DNA of 64,000 nt from Fasciolopsis buskii (taxonomy: Eukaryota > Platyhelminthes > Trematoda > Plagiorchiida > Fasciolidae). The stretch's first letter is position 1; every line of letters starts with the position of its first letter. Under the pieces are notes generated by a model. That model worked only from the letters and a program-made list of their open reading frames with translations, was not told where the DNA came from and searched no databases. This document shows, piece after piece, positions 46,123 through 61,600 of this stretch. The DNA lies in NCBI GenBank assembly GCA_008360955.1, contig LUCM01007735.1:1-64000 (forward strand), written 5' to 3'. The position numbers and the translations under genes are program-made.

Positions 46123-48565
46123 GTGAAATCACCATCTATGACCACAAAATAGAAGTGGATGACGTTATGCTACTAGTTACTGGTCCAAAGTTTACGAAAT
46201 TTTTCACCTCGTTAACGTTGGTTTCTTTAGTGATGAACTGTATAATGGACTGGCTGAAGTTCTGCTAATGCAGGGCACCATAAATAGTATCAGAAATACA
46301 CTCACTTTTTCATTGTGGCTGTTCGTGTCAACGAAACACATGGGACGAGCTCTGCTGAGATTCCGCAAAGTCGTTAAACACAGAGCAAGAACATTTGCGG
46401 GTAGTTGCTTTACCAGTGTTTTTCTGTAGTCGGTTCATGAAGTACAGATGTATCTAGATGTACGGTTTAAGATACACTTAAATAGCAAAGAAGTCAATAA
46501 CAGGACCTGAGCAGACAACTCTTCGATTACCCATTTAGCGGTGCACAACTGAGCCACCTTGGACACGGATTCTGAAAGCGACTCCCGTGTGCTAACTTCC
46601 TGTGTTGTGCAAATAACATTCCAATGACAAAAAATAACGCGGTACTAGGCATTAGATTATGATTGTCAACTGTTTTCTTTTTTCAGTGGTCATGTGGTAT
46701 GAACACTTGAGTGGTAATCTAAAAGTTGCTGTTTTGTTTCCGACCCATGTTATGGGCTTCGGATAGACGACACAGTCGAATTTTCCACCCCATACATCAC
46801 ATCTCTTCGCTAGTTCCACCTCAATACCCTTGAAGACGAGTAGCTTTTCTTTAGTGTACAGTTAATGCGAAGCAACAGAATCCAAAATGTTTTAGGGAAG
46901 ACAGAATCATAGTGTGCCTCTTCAACCGAAAGAAACTTATAGAATCGTTTGTAGTATTGTATAGTATTTTGATACACAATCGTTTTTGCAAAAGAATTAG
47001 CGTAGTTGATGGTTAAAATTTAGCACAAATTGTTAAACTATAATAAAAACAAAAGGGATAGATGAATTCTGGATTTGGATAAGAACGAAGGATGATAATT
47101 GAAAAAACAATTTGGTGAACAAGTTCGTTTTAGTGATTCGTACTCGTGCCATTACGTCACTGTATATTTGGAAAAAATTCACTTTAGGAAGGACTGAATT
47201 AGTCAACAACAACAAAACAATTAGTACAACAGGTTCTTGGGGATTCAGGTTGCGCATGTAACACCACAGATCCCTTCCCCACCGATATTTTTATCTGACT
47301 AATGTAATCCTTCCCAAAGTGATGTAATGGCATGAGTACGAATCACTGGAAACGAGCTTATTTTCCAAATTGTGTTTTTTCAATGTGCTCAGTGGGGATT
47401 TTCAAGGAAATGAAAAAAGCTGAAAACCGCATCAAAATTTTGGTTTCTAGTGAATACGTGCTTTAAAAATGACATCATAGAAACCCGACGATAAACTGTA
47501 CCAAAACGAATGTGCTTCTTGTAACCGTGTGGAAGCTTATCTTATATAAATTTGTTCTTTTTGCAATATGTGCACACCAATTCCTAACTGGCTTTAGTGT
47601 AGCCGATTGTTTTATATGTTAATATGCTTCGTAGGCTTTCGTGCAGTCGATGCACGAAGTGCTTCGGGAATCGCCCTAGACCCAAGTGAATAATCAATTA
47701 GTCGGTTATTCACCGATGTTTAATCAAGTCACACATTTTCAACAGGACTAATTCCCGGGCAACCACAATCGAGGTGAATGCATGGCATACTAGCAACTCG
47801 TATTTGAATTTACGATTGGTTATTCCTAGAGGGAGACCTATTAGACTCATGTCGGATTGCAGCTAGACACCTGCCTCCAAATCACCGTTGTTCGGAACCG
47901 GCCAAAAATCGTCGGTAATGAAAGATCTGCCAGCGTTGGTAAATAGGAACACAGATGCATGCATTTGTTTGGATTCTTATAAACCGCGGGAACTTTTCAT
48001 GTTCTCTGACCCATGCGATTCCTGCAGTGTAAATTCCAAAACCATTTTGACAAGACGATTCCTAGAATCTGTTATACTAAGGCAGTTTACTTCATTCCGC
48101 AAGATTCTCTTTCAAATTTAACTGCTTTCAACTCGTTTAAAAGATAGCTTACTTGTAATCATTGAATCACAATATGCCTTCAAAAATGTCTTGCTTACCA
48201 GCCTGCTAGTCCGTGATAATCAGAGTACACAAAAAATCGTTATGAGGAAAATTCGTGCAATTTGGAGTACTAAGCGGTGAGCGTTTACATCCATACACTA
48301 AATTAAACTTTCTGAGTAACCTATGAGACGAATACACATCAGAGTATTAAGAAAGATGCACTAGTAAAATCTAGGGCATAAGCGTTACTTTAAAGCATAT
48401 GACACAAGGTGATCAATGGAAACGATTGAGGGATCGTTTACTGCTGTGATTTCGGTGTGGGAAGTTAAAACCCGTACCACTAATTTAAAAAATCATTACT
48501 CGTATTTATTTTTAATCTTACTGTGATCATTCCTTCTTGGGCACCTCTGTACTTCCTTTGGACAG
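46123..48565. other. No supported feature
   Basis: Short frames only, for example 47888-48121 on +. AT-rich. Confidence 0.4.
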
Positions 48566-48648
48566 ATTCGAGGAATACTCTTCAGTAAATTTCAACAGTA
48601 TGCAAATGCGCGACACTTCTCACTGTGGTCATCCGATGCTCTTGCTAG
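48566..48648 (+). CDS. Internal exon candidate, unknown protein
   Basis: Acceptor gtacttcctttggacag and donor GTAACA at 48649 enclose 27 open codons, IRGILFSKFQQYANARHFS then LWSSDALA, leaving AG. The codons look normal and the frame in between is clean. Together with 49591-49621 it forms an in-phase pair. The family is not recognised. Confidence 0.35.
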
Positions 48649-49590
48649 GTAACAAGCTTATTAACGAGCTACTAGGTCTCAATTCAAGCATTTTGAAAAC
48701 AATCGCTGTTAGAAATCCAAGAAGATTTTAACCGTTTTAAATTGATAGGTTGCACGTCCAAAGAGGAATCAAAATTTATTTTGTCGTAAGATTCACCAAA
48801 ACTCTTGGAAAATCTTGCTTACACAAACTGACATATAGTGTTGCTTTTGCACATGTTATACAACTCTGATTCAGATTTCAGAATTGACCGGGGCTAGGTT
48901 TCCGAAAGGAAGTCTTGCTATTCAGTTGGCGAACAGGGAAGTAAGAAGGTGAGCTAATGAATGAGTGAAAAATAGGGATTAGATGGGGCAACATTCCGAA
49001 AGGAGAGATTTGTCTGATGTGTCCATTGTAATATCAATAGACTTACAATCCATTAACGCCAGTAACCGTTCAAATGAGATTCTAGTGAGAAACTAAGAAA
49101 CAAGCGCAGCGCATTAGTATAGGGATGGTTGGACAGAATAATTAATACCGGGTACGCATACGTGAAGAGCGGCAATAACCGCGAAATCGCTTGTGTGCTT
49201 CCGGGGAAGGTTTTTTCATCCATCCGTTGGCGGAAAACTACGGATTTTTACTGGTTTTACACTTCTGAAACAACGAAAGCCAACTAACCTAACAATTTGA
49301 ACTGTTGATTGCTGATTTAATGAACTGTACCGTTGAAATGATTGTCAATTTTTCAGTCAGATTTCAGCAAGAGGAAAATCGGTTTTCATTTAATAATATT
49401 CCATCATCTCTGAGAGCAATTTTAAGCTCGTGATTATCCCGGGGAGAATATTTACCCTCTAAAAACTTTTTTTTCATTTCGAACTCAGAATGAGGGCAGC
49501 TGTCTTTTGTTTGTAATTCACGACACTAAAGTCGGGTTCTCTAACATGTCGCGAGTATTGAGTTTAGCATTTTATTACTGCTGCGGACAG

Positions 49591-49621
49591 AAAATTTACT
49601 TCTGGAAGTCAACTTTTATAT
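49591..49621 (+). CDS. Small exon candidate following 48566-48648
   Basis: A pyrimidine-rich acceptor ending ctgctgcggacag gives one base that completes an Arg codon with the preceding exon, then KFTSGSQLLY up to GTATGA at 49622. At 31 bases it rests on phase and acceptor quality only. Confidence 0.2.
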
Positions 49622-52600
49622 GTATGAAAAATCCGTTGCCCTGTAAATCTTCGTCAATGGAATATGTCGATGAGCCATCAATGCAATTCTTCTAAAATCA
49701 TCCTTTTCTTTACCTGTAAATGTTTTTCAACTTAAACCTACGGCCTTAACGGCACAGAGCTAGTCAATAATTCCGACTGTATGAAGAAAAAACAACTTCC
49801 CATCAATAATTAAGATCCGTGACATCGTTATTCGGTCCGATCAAAATCTCTCGGGTTGAAAAAATCCATTTTATCACCAAATATCAAGCTAGTGTGTTCA
49901 CTAGAAAATTAATTTGTTTAGTGGAGCGACTTACGAAGTCTCATCTATGTCAGTCTGTATTTTGATTATGTTGAATGCCGTCATTGAAATTAGAATTTAA
50001 GAATAATCGCTTGTTTGCAACTGACAGGAATTCTGAAAATATTTTGTCTTTTAGAATTTCACAACTAATTTGTTTGAACTAGTACCAGTTACCGTTTTCG
50101 GTTGTATGTGATCGCATTGGTTTTCTTGGAAGACACTAAATGCATGATTGTATCAGTCCATTGTAGGTACTGGCTGTGAAATCCGTTGTTCATTCTTGCC
50201 GACAAAAATTTAATAACGGCAGTCGGCTTAGAAATCAAACACGCAAAACTACTCTTAAATTCAAGAACATTTTGGAGCGTTGGGGTGAATGTACTCACGT
50301 GTTTCAATTTGGCTTACCGGGATGGTCGACGAATCTGCATCAAGGTTTACTCGGGAAATTTCGGGGTCTTGAAAGTCGAAAGGGAAATATAAATAGATGG
50401 GATCAGTCTGAAAAACAAGGACAATGCTAATCACTCGGATTGAACGAGTAGGCTTTAGTCATTGTGGAGATTTGTTGTAGTGCTGAAACTTGGGCATTTC
50501 TGCAAAGGGAGCTTAAAGAGATGATAAAGGGGCCACATGAACCAAACCGTGTAGACAATAGATCAACTCATTTTAGCAAAATATTCCGTGGTCAAAATAT
50601 AATTTTCATTCCTTTTTTACTCCGAAAAAGCGATCTCTGATTTTTGAACCTTACACCTGCTTCCAGCTGCCATGCTTATCAACATTAGTTTTCACATTGA
50701 GGTGGCGAGAAAAAATCCGATGAATTGAGTGGATGCTTTTGAATCTTGAGAGGAATTCCGTGCATTTCCGTTATAGAATAAACCCTAGGGTTGACTAGAA
50801 ATCTCCCTTGAAATGGGTGATGCTAAGAGAAATACGCAATTCAAAAATAAATTAACGACAATAATTATGCTCCTTACCTTACCAACCCCGTCGTCGCAGA
50901 TAAACTGAAAACACCCCGATATTATTTTCCGGTTTGATTTTGAAAAAGAACGTGCTTACTTATCGTTTACATCACGTCGAGAACGAAAATGGCCAGTTTT
51001 GTTCGATGCAGTGGTTGCACCTTCGAAGAGATGAAATTGTTACAATAACACCCAAAACTTCGCCCTATTATTCTGCTCACTCCCCGAAACAAGGGAACAA
51101 TTTACTTTTCCAAAAATTTTATTCATATTGATGAAATAAGTAATTTTGACCGAATCCTCACTAGATGCGAACCGAAGATGAACGGCTGTCAGATAAAAAA
51201 CATGAAAGTATAGCTGCTTGACATGGCCTCGTGCAGTTGAATCAGAAAATTGGGTCATACCGTGAACTGTTTGCTTTAGGTAGAATAAAGCTAATTAGCT
51301 TTCGTGATTCTCAGTAGTAAACAGCACATCAGCATTCTAATGGTAGGCCTTGACACAATATTAACAATGACAATTTTTTTATGAAAGGCAGTGGGCTGTT
51401 CATTTTAACAAGAGATTATGGACAAGGTTGAAACCAGGTGGTCGTGTTATACAAATTTGTTTGAACAGTCTCAAATCCCTTTCCATTTTCACACTACCAA
51501 ATTCAATTTTTCCTTTTCTCTGTGCTGTCGCGTCTTCTTTACTGTTTATTGTACTCGTGATGTCTACTTCTTACGAATAGTCTGTGAAACATTACTTCGA
51601 ATTAGCTCTGTCACACGACGTTTCACGGCATCAGTGATTACTCGAGGTTATAAACGTGAACAGAAATTAATTGCAATTATGAATCAAATAACAAGAGAAC
51701 AACATTGCTTCTGAATTTTAGGATATATATTGTTGCACAGCAAATCAAGTAAGCCAGGGCACTCCACAAAAGAATATTTTTGGGTAAGTTTTTATTATTA
51801 ATTTTTTCTAGTCGAGATTACCCCACGGCAGGTAGCATGTATTTTGGCAGAAGTTTGCATATTCAATCCTACCGTAGAAGGGTTAGGATTGATCAGTGAA
51901 TAAATCCACTTTTAGACTATCCCTTTTGTTAGTCTATAAAGATCTTTACCTTGTTCGTTATTCAACAATAGAACGGTACATATGCATACAAGGGTGCTAA
52001 ATTTGAATGCAACTTCCGTTTAGATGTGACGATATGGATAGTCGCCAATTAACTTTGACTTGTTCAACAGCGATTCAGTAATCAGCAAATTTCTTCCCAA
52101 ATCACTGAATGAATAATATCCAATAGCATTTACGTCAAAGAACAATATGTCCGTATTTTACGGCCAACTTCTACCACCAGTTGGCCCAAGAAATCTCTGT
52201 GCTGAGAGAGGTGGGCCTGTTTATATAGACTGCAATTTTCATCTTAGTCTTGGTTCCGAATCTGTGAAGTAAGTATTTTGTGGTTCAACAAACTCCACCA
52301 ATGGAAACTATGAACAAAAGCAAATCTACTGTTTAAAGTCCTTGATTTATTATGTATGTCGAAGTGTCTACTGAAATGCCTAGAATTCGTTCTTGCAAAA
52401 TTTCATAAACTCTCATGCTTGGTTGTGCTTTTCGCTTGAATTGCATCTGGGTGGGGTTGAAATTTTGTTTAAAAATACACTTTTCAAAAGTTAAGTGCAA
52501 ATGCGATTGCAAATTCTTTTGTGTAGCGAAATAACGACGACATAAATTAAGTAGTGTTTGGTCACTTCGGAGTTTTCCCACTGGCATTGCAAACAGGATA

Positions 52601-55600
52601 AAACGGTAGACCTGAAAGTGCGCTTCGTAGACCTGAGTTTGTTTACTTGCAAGTTATAGGTGAAATCATTTTACCACAAGTGATGCAGTACATTGCCAAA
52701 TTCTAGGGCAATTTCAATTGCAGTATTGAATTTTGGAGAAGTGAGAGTCTTTGTAAGCCCTTGTGGACTTGTGGATCCTTATAGAATCTGATAGTCAGCG
52801 AAATCCAAGTTACGAGAAGGTATCTTATTAACAGGGAAAACATCTGTCTGTTTCGTTTGAGATTTGATGATTTCATCTGAAATGATATAGAAAACTTACT
52901 TATCTAGATGGCAAAGGCAAAAATCGTAACTGTATGAAACCAGTTGCTCATCCCGAACTTTGGACACTGTAGTTTTCTTAGTTTCTTTTCTTGCCTTCAA
53001 AATTGGAAATTTGCAACCTTTACAGAAGAAGCATCAGTGAAACGGAATACAAAATCGTGTGCTTTTTTGGTGGCTTTGGAATAAAATTCATTTTAAAACT
53101 AAGGTCCAAAGAAGCACCTCAGTTTTACAAACATATACATATAATCGCTTTTATACGGGCACTTGCGACTTTAGATAAAATCCAGCAGCGACTTATCAAT
53201 AAGAGTATGTCAGTCATCCGACCTTCGAAATGCCAGCTGACGGTGGATTCAGAAACTAAAATAATCCTCGGGAAACTACTGTACGGTTCATTAAAAAATT
53301 GATACCTTTACCGAAAAAGGTCTAGTATGAAACAAATTTAATTGTGCTTGCTAAAAGTGACGTTTAGTCAAAATTTTGGTTAATGTTTTATGTGAAATTA
53401 AGTTTCTATATTTCCAGATCTGTGCCTGAAGAGATTCGTCGTGGAACAATTCGTGCATTGTTTGATACACCAGTTTGACGTCCCGCAAACAAACAACACT
53501 TACCGACTTGCTTCATAGATACGGTTTCTTAAATCTGAGCTCAGTTGGAAACACTCATTATTTAGGAAATTACGATTTTTAAAAATTTAAAGGCACGAGT
53601 GAATGTTAAAACGTTGGTGTCATGGCGATGTTTCTCGTCTTCCATATACGCAGTTGTTGATTTGTTGACTTGCAAAAAACGTTGCCTGTTCTTATTCAGA
53701 AAGGAAATGTGAATTTACTGTCACAATTTGAAGCGGATTTTAATCGCTTACTGGTTGACAGTATTCGGGTGTTTGTTATCATGTGAATCGAACCTAAATA
53801 AATAATCCGAAAACCCAGTGCAAATGGCGGAAATCGATTTCAATAGTGCAATCAGTGGTTAAAAAATACGGAGAACGAGACGGAATGAATAAGTCGATTT
53901 TTGCAATCTTTAGCGCATTTACATCAAACGAGACACGACATGGATAGAATATTCATCATGGGACCATATATCACGTGGGGATGTGATTAATTTGATTGCA
54001 TCCATTTTCTGACTGGAAAATTCGAGTAGTGACTTCCAGGAATTATTACAATTTTTCATTTTGTTGTTTTGTGTGCGTAGGAAACTTAGTCAGCAGAGTG
54101 AAAATTTGAGGAAAGAGGAGGATTTAACGGGGCGGGTGCATATTTTGGTGCGTGATTAGCTAATACTGATTAAGAAAAGTTAAGACCAGTAGTTGGAAGC
54201 AATCCGTACAGTTTGCAATATCAAAACTAGTCGATGATGCTTATATCTGTCACGGAAGAAATTTAAAGTTTCATCAATTGCAATTTTAGAAGTTATGGTC
54301 GTGAGCTAACTTGTAAAGTAAAGTAACCTATAATTAATTGTATTTAATTCTTGTCCAAAACCATAATTCTGGTTGCACTGATAACGAAACGGGGTTGGGA
54401 TTTGGCCGTCTACATGGGCCACATTCCGATGTGAGAAGAAAATGAAAATGTGTGAATTCTGTGATGTTGTATGTGTTAGAGAGAACTTGGGCCTGATGTA
54501 AGAGCATTATTAGGATGGAAAAAAATCTCTGAAGAGGAAGATAAAAGGCTATTTGTCTGACCTCTGCCAAATGGGAAATCGGACCAGGTGTAAAAGATAC
54601 ACATGACATATCATCATAAATCGGGTTGGTAATAAAACCAATCCATGGGAGGAGGATTCGATGAATTTAAGGGGGTTCAGTGCCACTGCCTCATTTTCCC
54701 AAATCATCCGTGACGATTTAATAAATCAGGATATGAGATGAAAATGCGATATTGTCACGAACTAATTTGTTTGGCAAACCTACTACCAGTCTTAGCGTTT
54801 AGGTCCCAGTAAGTTCATTATTGCTGTCTAATTTTTATGATTTCTCCCGTATCACTTTAATGAGTTGGCGCAGTTACTTCATATATCATGAAAGCTCTAC
54901 AGCGACGTCGTGCTACTTAGTGTTCAACAGAGTTTCCAATTAAAGTGGCGTTTTGGGGTATGTTTGCTTGCTGCTACCCTTGTCAACATTAACTACCGAG
55001 TAATTGAGTTAAACTAAGAGAAGACCGAGAACAGTTTCCAGAACGGTCTATCACTGGTCATGCAAAAACCCCTATACTAATTTAAATTTAAAAGACCATG
55101 AATTATAACAGTTCACGATTGCAGGTAATGTTTCGAACAAATAAAAAACGATAATAAAACTCTGCAAGTTTACCGCCCTATTCGATCCGGTAATTGAACA
55201 CTTGGCGAAAAACAAAGTATTGATATTAGAGTGTTTATATGCTTGAGGTGATCGAAGTGTGAATAACATATCTCGTCAAAGCCGGGTAAATCAGAGGCTT
55301 GAGTGTATTTCGTATTCCAGTCGCAGGACAATCTAGCTCGAACCAATTTACCAGTGCTTGGTTTCACACAGCTCTGTCAGGGTTTGCGCAAACGTAACGA
55401 CTAACAAACTCAAGATCATATTTCCACAAATATTTATTTGGTTTAGTTAGCAAAATCCTCTAATTTATCATCAATTTAATGAACTCATGCACTCCTTTCA
55501 TGAGAACTATTCAATTTTACAGTAGAAAGAAATTTGATTTGATTTCCCTAACAACCCTTCATGTGGTTCTAACAACCAACCTGTCGCGGAAAATCACAAA

Positions 55601-58600
55601 AGCACTGTACAGCTGTTTCATCCGTGATAATAGTCATTAGCAGTGGATATCCATAGCACCAGTGCTGGGGCGTCAATCCGAGAAGAACGAGCACCTTAGA
55701 CAATAAGCTGGGTGGACAGATTCTCAATGGTTTACCGAGCATCAAAGCTAAGTGGTATGGGGCTCATTTTAATCGGCGTATTTTGGAAGCCACAGACCTT
55801 TCCATAGCTCTAGATAAAAAATGGTTAATTTTCTTTTCCAATCGGCTCTATGAACGAACGATTTCAGAAATCAGTTGAATAGAAATAGCGGTTAGTCATG
55901 TTTGGCCATGCAGATGGCATTCACAATCCGCTAAGAAATCTTTGATACTAAAGCGAAATGCAATGTAATCGTGGTTTAGGAATTAGTCCTTATGTACTGT
56001 TTTACTTAAGAAATATGTGAACTTTGAATTGGACGTCAAAGACGAAAGCACAGTGACCATCCTTGTGAGAAGCAAATTACGGTATATTTTTATTTGATCC
56101 CAATTCGGACATGGTGCTGACAATAACTTGCAGTAGATCATGTAGACACAACAATGGTAAGAAAATTCGCTGCAAAACCAGTGGCACTGACTGCAATCGT
56201 TTCGGAGTTTCCTTTGAAAATTATCGGGTTTTCATGAGCCAATTTGACATCTTTTAAGCATTTTAAATAAATAGCCACCTCTCTCTATATTATATAGTAC
56301 CTGCTTTTGGCTGCGATATCTGGTGGAACGCATCCATCGAAATTTATAAATTTGATTTTTGTTTCAGTATTTGCTTTCTTCATACACAGCCCAATAATAG
56401 GCAACTCAGGCAATAAGTGCACTTGTGGTCATCCAGCTTTATGGATGGAGCATGCGAAGACGCAAAGCATGTTACGGTATGCACAATCAGTTGTCCTGTT
56501 TATACTGGTCTTACGAAAATTCGATTTACAATTAAGCAGAATGAAATTTTGACATTCAGCACTGATCTAAAATTGTAGGAACGCAACAATCAGTGTTTTT
56601 ACTCTGACGATGGATTGAATAAAACTCTATTCGCCGAACTAATTTGCTTATAATATTGTGTCAAAAATGGTGAAAATCTGCTCAGATAGCAAACTGTTTT
56701 AATCGGGTTTACTCTTTGATCAGCTGAAGAGCAAAACTAAAGCCTCATTCACGTACAACTTAATAATCCAGTATGAGGGGCGCAGTTCGACGAATTAAAC
56801 GACAACGAAAGAGATTACCTCTAATATTTCTCCTAATATTGATGGTCCTCTTACACAAACGAAATTAAGCTAATTTATGATTTGTTGTGCTGACAAATTT
56901 TTTAACGTATTTGACGCAGAGAAAAATACAGCTATTTTTAACGTGGTCAAACTCCTAAGGTACGCCAGAATGGCTTCAATAGAAAAAACATCAGTTGCTT
57001 CCAAGGGTGCAAAGACAAAACCAAGCGATCAAAAACGTTCAATTTTAGAATTAATTCCTGTGGTTACCTATCACTGAAAATTACTGGATGATGAAATCAA
57101 ACATTTCTGTGCTGCACCGCGTTTGCTATGTAATCCTATTTATGTGCAAACTAGTTGCCTGCTAGGAAAACCAAGAAAATCCGTACGTTTCACACTTCGC
57201 CGAAGAAGTATATGGCAACAGTTCCAAAAATTGTAACCTACCAAGAAGGCTGTGCTAAGCCTTACTAAGAAAAATGTTCTATGTAAAACGATCTCACATA
57301 AAATAGTCGTATGTTCAAATTAATTGATTGACTAGGTTTTACGTTAGCACGGAAAACGTGATAACCCTAGTAATATGAACCGTGCTGCCATTCTTCCTTC
57401 TCGTCTATATCTAAGTATCAGCGAATGACTTTCACACTTAAGTAGGCAGGGAACCGTCTCTTTTGTTGCTTTTGTGCGGAAGAATCAGAGGGATTTTGAG
57501 CGTACCAGCCTATGTTCACGGAGTTGTATAAATTTAATTTATTGATTCAGCCGTTTACAGCGTTTTACGTAGAATCCCGTTCTCGTAATTCACGATGTTA
57601 ACATTATCATTTGGCTTTTTTAGCTCATTGCTCTGGAACCAAAAATGGCAAAAGATTATATGAATAGAACAGAAATGAAGAAAGTGCTTGATGTCGTAGC
57701 TGCTCGAATTCCTCCAAGAGTTTAGTTAGCATAGACAGCAAAACTAAAAATCACACGTTAACATTCATCCTGGATGCTGACTATAAGCGGCTTAGAAGTT
57801 AACAAATATCTACCAGAGTTAAATTGTGTTAAAAGTAGAATTCATGTCGGTGTGTTTTAGGTTTCCAGCTTTTCCTATGAACTGCCTCAGCTGTGATGCG
57901 ATTCGATGAGCGGGAGTCCCATAAATGATGCTATTTTCAAGCAATGAGAGGAAATGCCACATTATGGACGTGTGCAGATTCTGGCATTAGTTTAGCAATG
58001 AATGTCACGCACAAAGCTAGAGGCGGCAGGGCGGAGACGAGATCTGGGCTTCAGTGAAACTTAACTTAGTGCATATTTTAAAATTGTGTAAGTGATTAGT
58101 ATTAAAGAACGCATTCAGAAGAGACATTTGCACTCCATAACTTCATCTAAATCAGGGCAACAAAAGAAAACGTTTGGGCAGAGAATTTATTACCTAACTA
58201 GCAACTCTCTAACCAAAGATAGCAACTAATGAATTTTTCAAAATCATGAATGCAGTTATTGTGTAATGGCGTTCCATATCTCACCTATAGAGCTTTGGCT
58301 TAGCCATTCATCTACATATGTTATTACCTCGTCGTGACATGTCTCAAAAGTCTTACAAACGGAGTGCACGCCAATAGCAAAACTGACTTTTGAAGGCATT
58401 GGATCGGAGTTGTCTCTCATTTCCAAGCAAAATCGGTCCGACCGGTTTGTTGGTCACGTTGTTTCCACTACATTTTCTCGGACTTGAACTCATGACTTTT
58501 CAGACCCTCATTTGTCCCTAACGTGAATGTCACTTTCAAAAGCAAAGGATACTTTGATAACGGCCTTCGGTTCCACAACCAGAAGGAAGCCATAAGTTAA

Positions 58601-61600
58601 TAATTGCTGGAATACAAAGTAGGAAATGATTGGTGACAGTATAATTTTTTTCACGATGAAAAATTATCGAACCTCATAGCGCCTACAATATAGGAACCTT
58701 TCAATTCGATCACAAAGGTCTTGTGAGCAAGAGGTTTGATTCGCAGTTATTTATCGCAGGTTCAGGCTTCAATTTACGATCTCTGATGCGGTGTTTGTGG
58801 TCTCTTTACCAGGCAAGAGCAAGAAGCACGGTGAATATAATAACGAAATTAATGGTGATAGTGCGTTAAGAATTATTGCATGAAGTAAACTCAAATTTTC
58901 TACTAAATCAAACAAAATGTCGTTAGGGTCCAGTGGTTCTTAGTCGCTTCTTAGTATTTCGGTAAAATGGTTCATTCGTTACATTTCGAAGAAAACGTGC
59001 TTTTATCTTAAAGTGTTTCCAACTTGGTATGTTGATTTCGTTCTATTTATCAAAAGGAAAAAATGATTCATTCCTCTAATATTATCAAAGTGATAATAAC
59101 TTGATTTGTTGTTTGATTATTTTCACCACATTCTGTTCGAATCTTCTCTTAACTTGACTTGGTCTTCTAAATGCAAGTAAAGCAGTTAGTTTGTTCAGTT
59201 GAAACGTTAAACTTTTTTAAACTAATGAGCGATGCCGGAAGTCAAATACAAATTCTAAGAAGAGAACGCAAACTGATGTTGGAATCTGAGATTTACGGTT
59301 GCGATGCGATGAGCTATTCAGCAGAAAATTATAACTATATTGGGAAACGGGCTGGTTACACAAATATCCTGACGTTAGTTGAATTTTGCCCGGGGCAAAA
59401 GGATAATGGACTGCTAGCCGGAAAAGGAATTAGGATTTAACCACTCCCCCTATCTCCGGAGCAAACTAAGAGTACTCGGACTTCCGTGTCGCGCTCAGAG
59501 GCTAGAACGGCTTTACTCAAAATGAAGACCAAAGATGCCACAGTAAGCCTGAGAAAATGAACGAACCTAGGTAGGTTTCTTGTTTTTGATGAATAAACGG
59601 CATTCACGTGAATCGGCCAGAGACCGATTGACCGTTTCTGATTGATTAAAGAAGTATTGGGTAAGGATTTAGACCCGATTAAAATCGCCAGTAAGTGACA
59701 GTGAAATTTCGATAAAACGTTGCTATCAGGGTATAAAGAGTAAAAAGCCGTTCCTCCGCAAGCGATCCTGAGATTCTTGTAGTTTTTTTCTGGTCATATC
59801 CAACAATCTCATCTGGTTTAATTCAGAAACGACACCGTCTGCAAAAATCAACGAACAGAACTAATTATATCACAATCAATTTAATCCAAGCAAAGTAAAT
59901 AATGTACAAAGTAAGCAGATAGTTTCTTCATTTCTATCCTACTACACCAATGTCATCCGATTGTAGGCTGACATAGTGAGTCACAGATAAATATTTGTAG
60001 TTTTCTACAGATTTTTCTGTTGCTCTTCTGATAGGTTAAATTTCGATGGGTTTGGTTCTCGAAATGGCTTCGAGAAATTCCTACAGCACGGTTTCTAAGA
60101 GTGTTAGAAACCGTAATCAATTCTTTCTAAATTAGAAATTTTTGATTTATGGGAAGTGCTAAGTCCAGTGACAGACAAGATCTGGCAAGCAATCGTTTTC
60201 GGAAATTCTGTAAGTGGTAGTGCAATCTACGAGAATAAGTATATATATGTGACTCATTCTGCCTCCACAATGACTTGGCCGAGCCCAATATGGTTCAGTC
60301 TCTAGTACTGGTCTTGCAAACCTAGAAGACACTGGTCACTAAGAACGGTTATCTATCAGGTGTCTCCGCATCGTTCCAAACGCTTTCGGATGTGAACACT
60401 TACAACACAGGGAGATATTTTATGTTACTTCATCAGACAATAGTATTTTGACTTTTGGGACAGACGGTTTCCGCCGTACTCTTGGTCGACAGCCTGCACA
60501 TTTTTACATTCTGGTCCGTTTTCGGTTAGTTTGTCTTACAATCTGCATAGTATTCGAGACTTACGTTCACCATTCCTATCGACAAGGTACACGTAGTTAA
60601 GTCTAAGTCATCCAGAGACGGAATTTTGTCGTGACTTCTCTGACTAGCAGACGAAACGGTTAGCTATGCTAAATTCCTTCTACTGCGACTCATGGATATC
60701 CAGAAACTGGGGCTGGTTTACCAGAAATTTAATTTGGCTTTTCATTTTAGACGTTCTCGATATAGCCCATGTGTGCTACCTGACGGCCCATACATTCTAA
60801 CCATCAAACATGTCAGATAATTTGTATTTGATCGCCCAAACACTACTGGTTTCGGGAATTTATTGGTCTTTCTAAGACTTATTCCTTCTAGCCTGTATAA
60901 CTTAAAGCTAATTGGACCCAATGATGATAGCTGGATTGTTTTATTTCAATCACGACAATGTGTGTGAAGCTGGCGCAATTATTTGCATTCAATTTGTGGC
61001 AAATTATATAAGATTTGGTACTTCCCAGCTGGTGTTGATGCACATTTTTATTCTTATATTTTTCTACTTTCAACTTTTATGCCACCCTTTGGAGACCACA
61101 AGCTTATATTCCAGTGAAAATAAATGAAACGGACAGAGTATGTTTTCTATCACCATTCAGTTAATTTTATTTGTTGTGGTCACCGTGAGTTAATCTACAG
61201 AACTATCAGTAGACCTATTGGAAATGTTCTCCCTGGCTCTCCCAAAACTCCAGTATTGTCTCTTTCATCCGTCCTTCAAACCTGAATTAAATAAATAATT
61301 TGTGTATCAGATAAATTCAAAACAAATATAGTACCATGTTTGTTACGCGTTACCTTCCTTTATTTTTGAGTTTGGTATTAATGAACTCTCGGTGGTCTAC
61401 TTATCCTAAACCATCTGTAAGCTCCCTTTGGTACAAGGACATCTTGCGGTCCATTTCAGAAGTTTGCGATGGCTTGACATTCAAAAATCTATTTCCGAAT
61501 CGCTATGTCTGAACCTGTCCCTTACTCACCTCTTAGTATGTTTTGCACCCTCATGTCTGTGGAAGTTTCGCACCAAACTTCGTCCTCGCTGGATAAAGTC

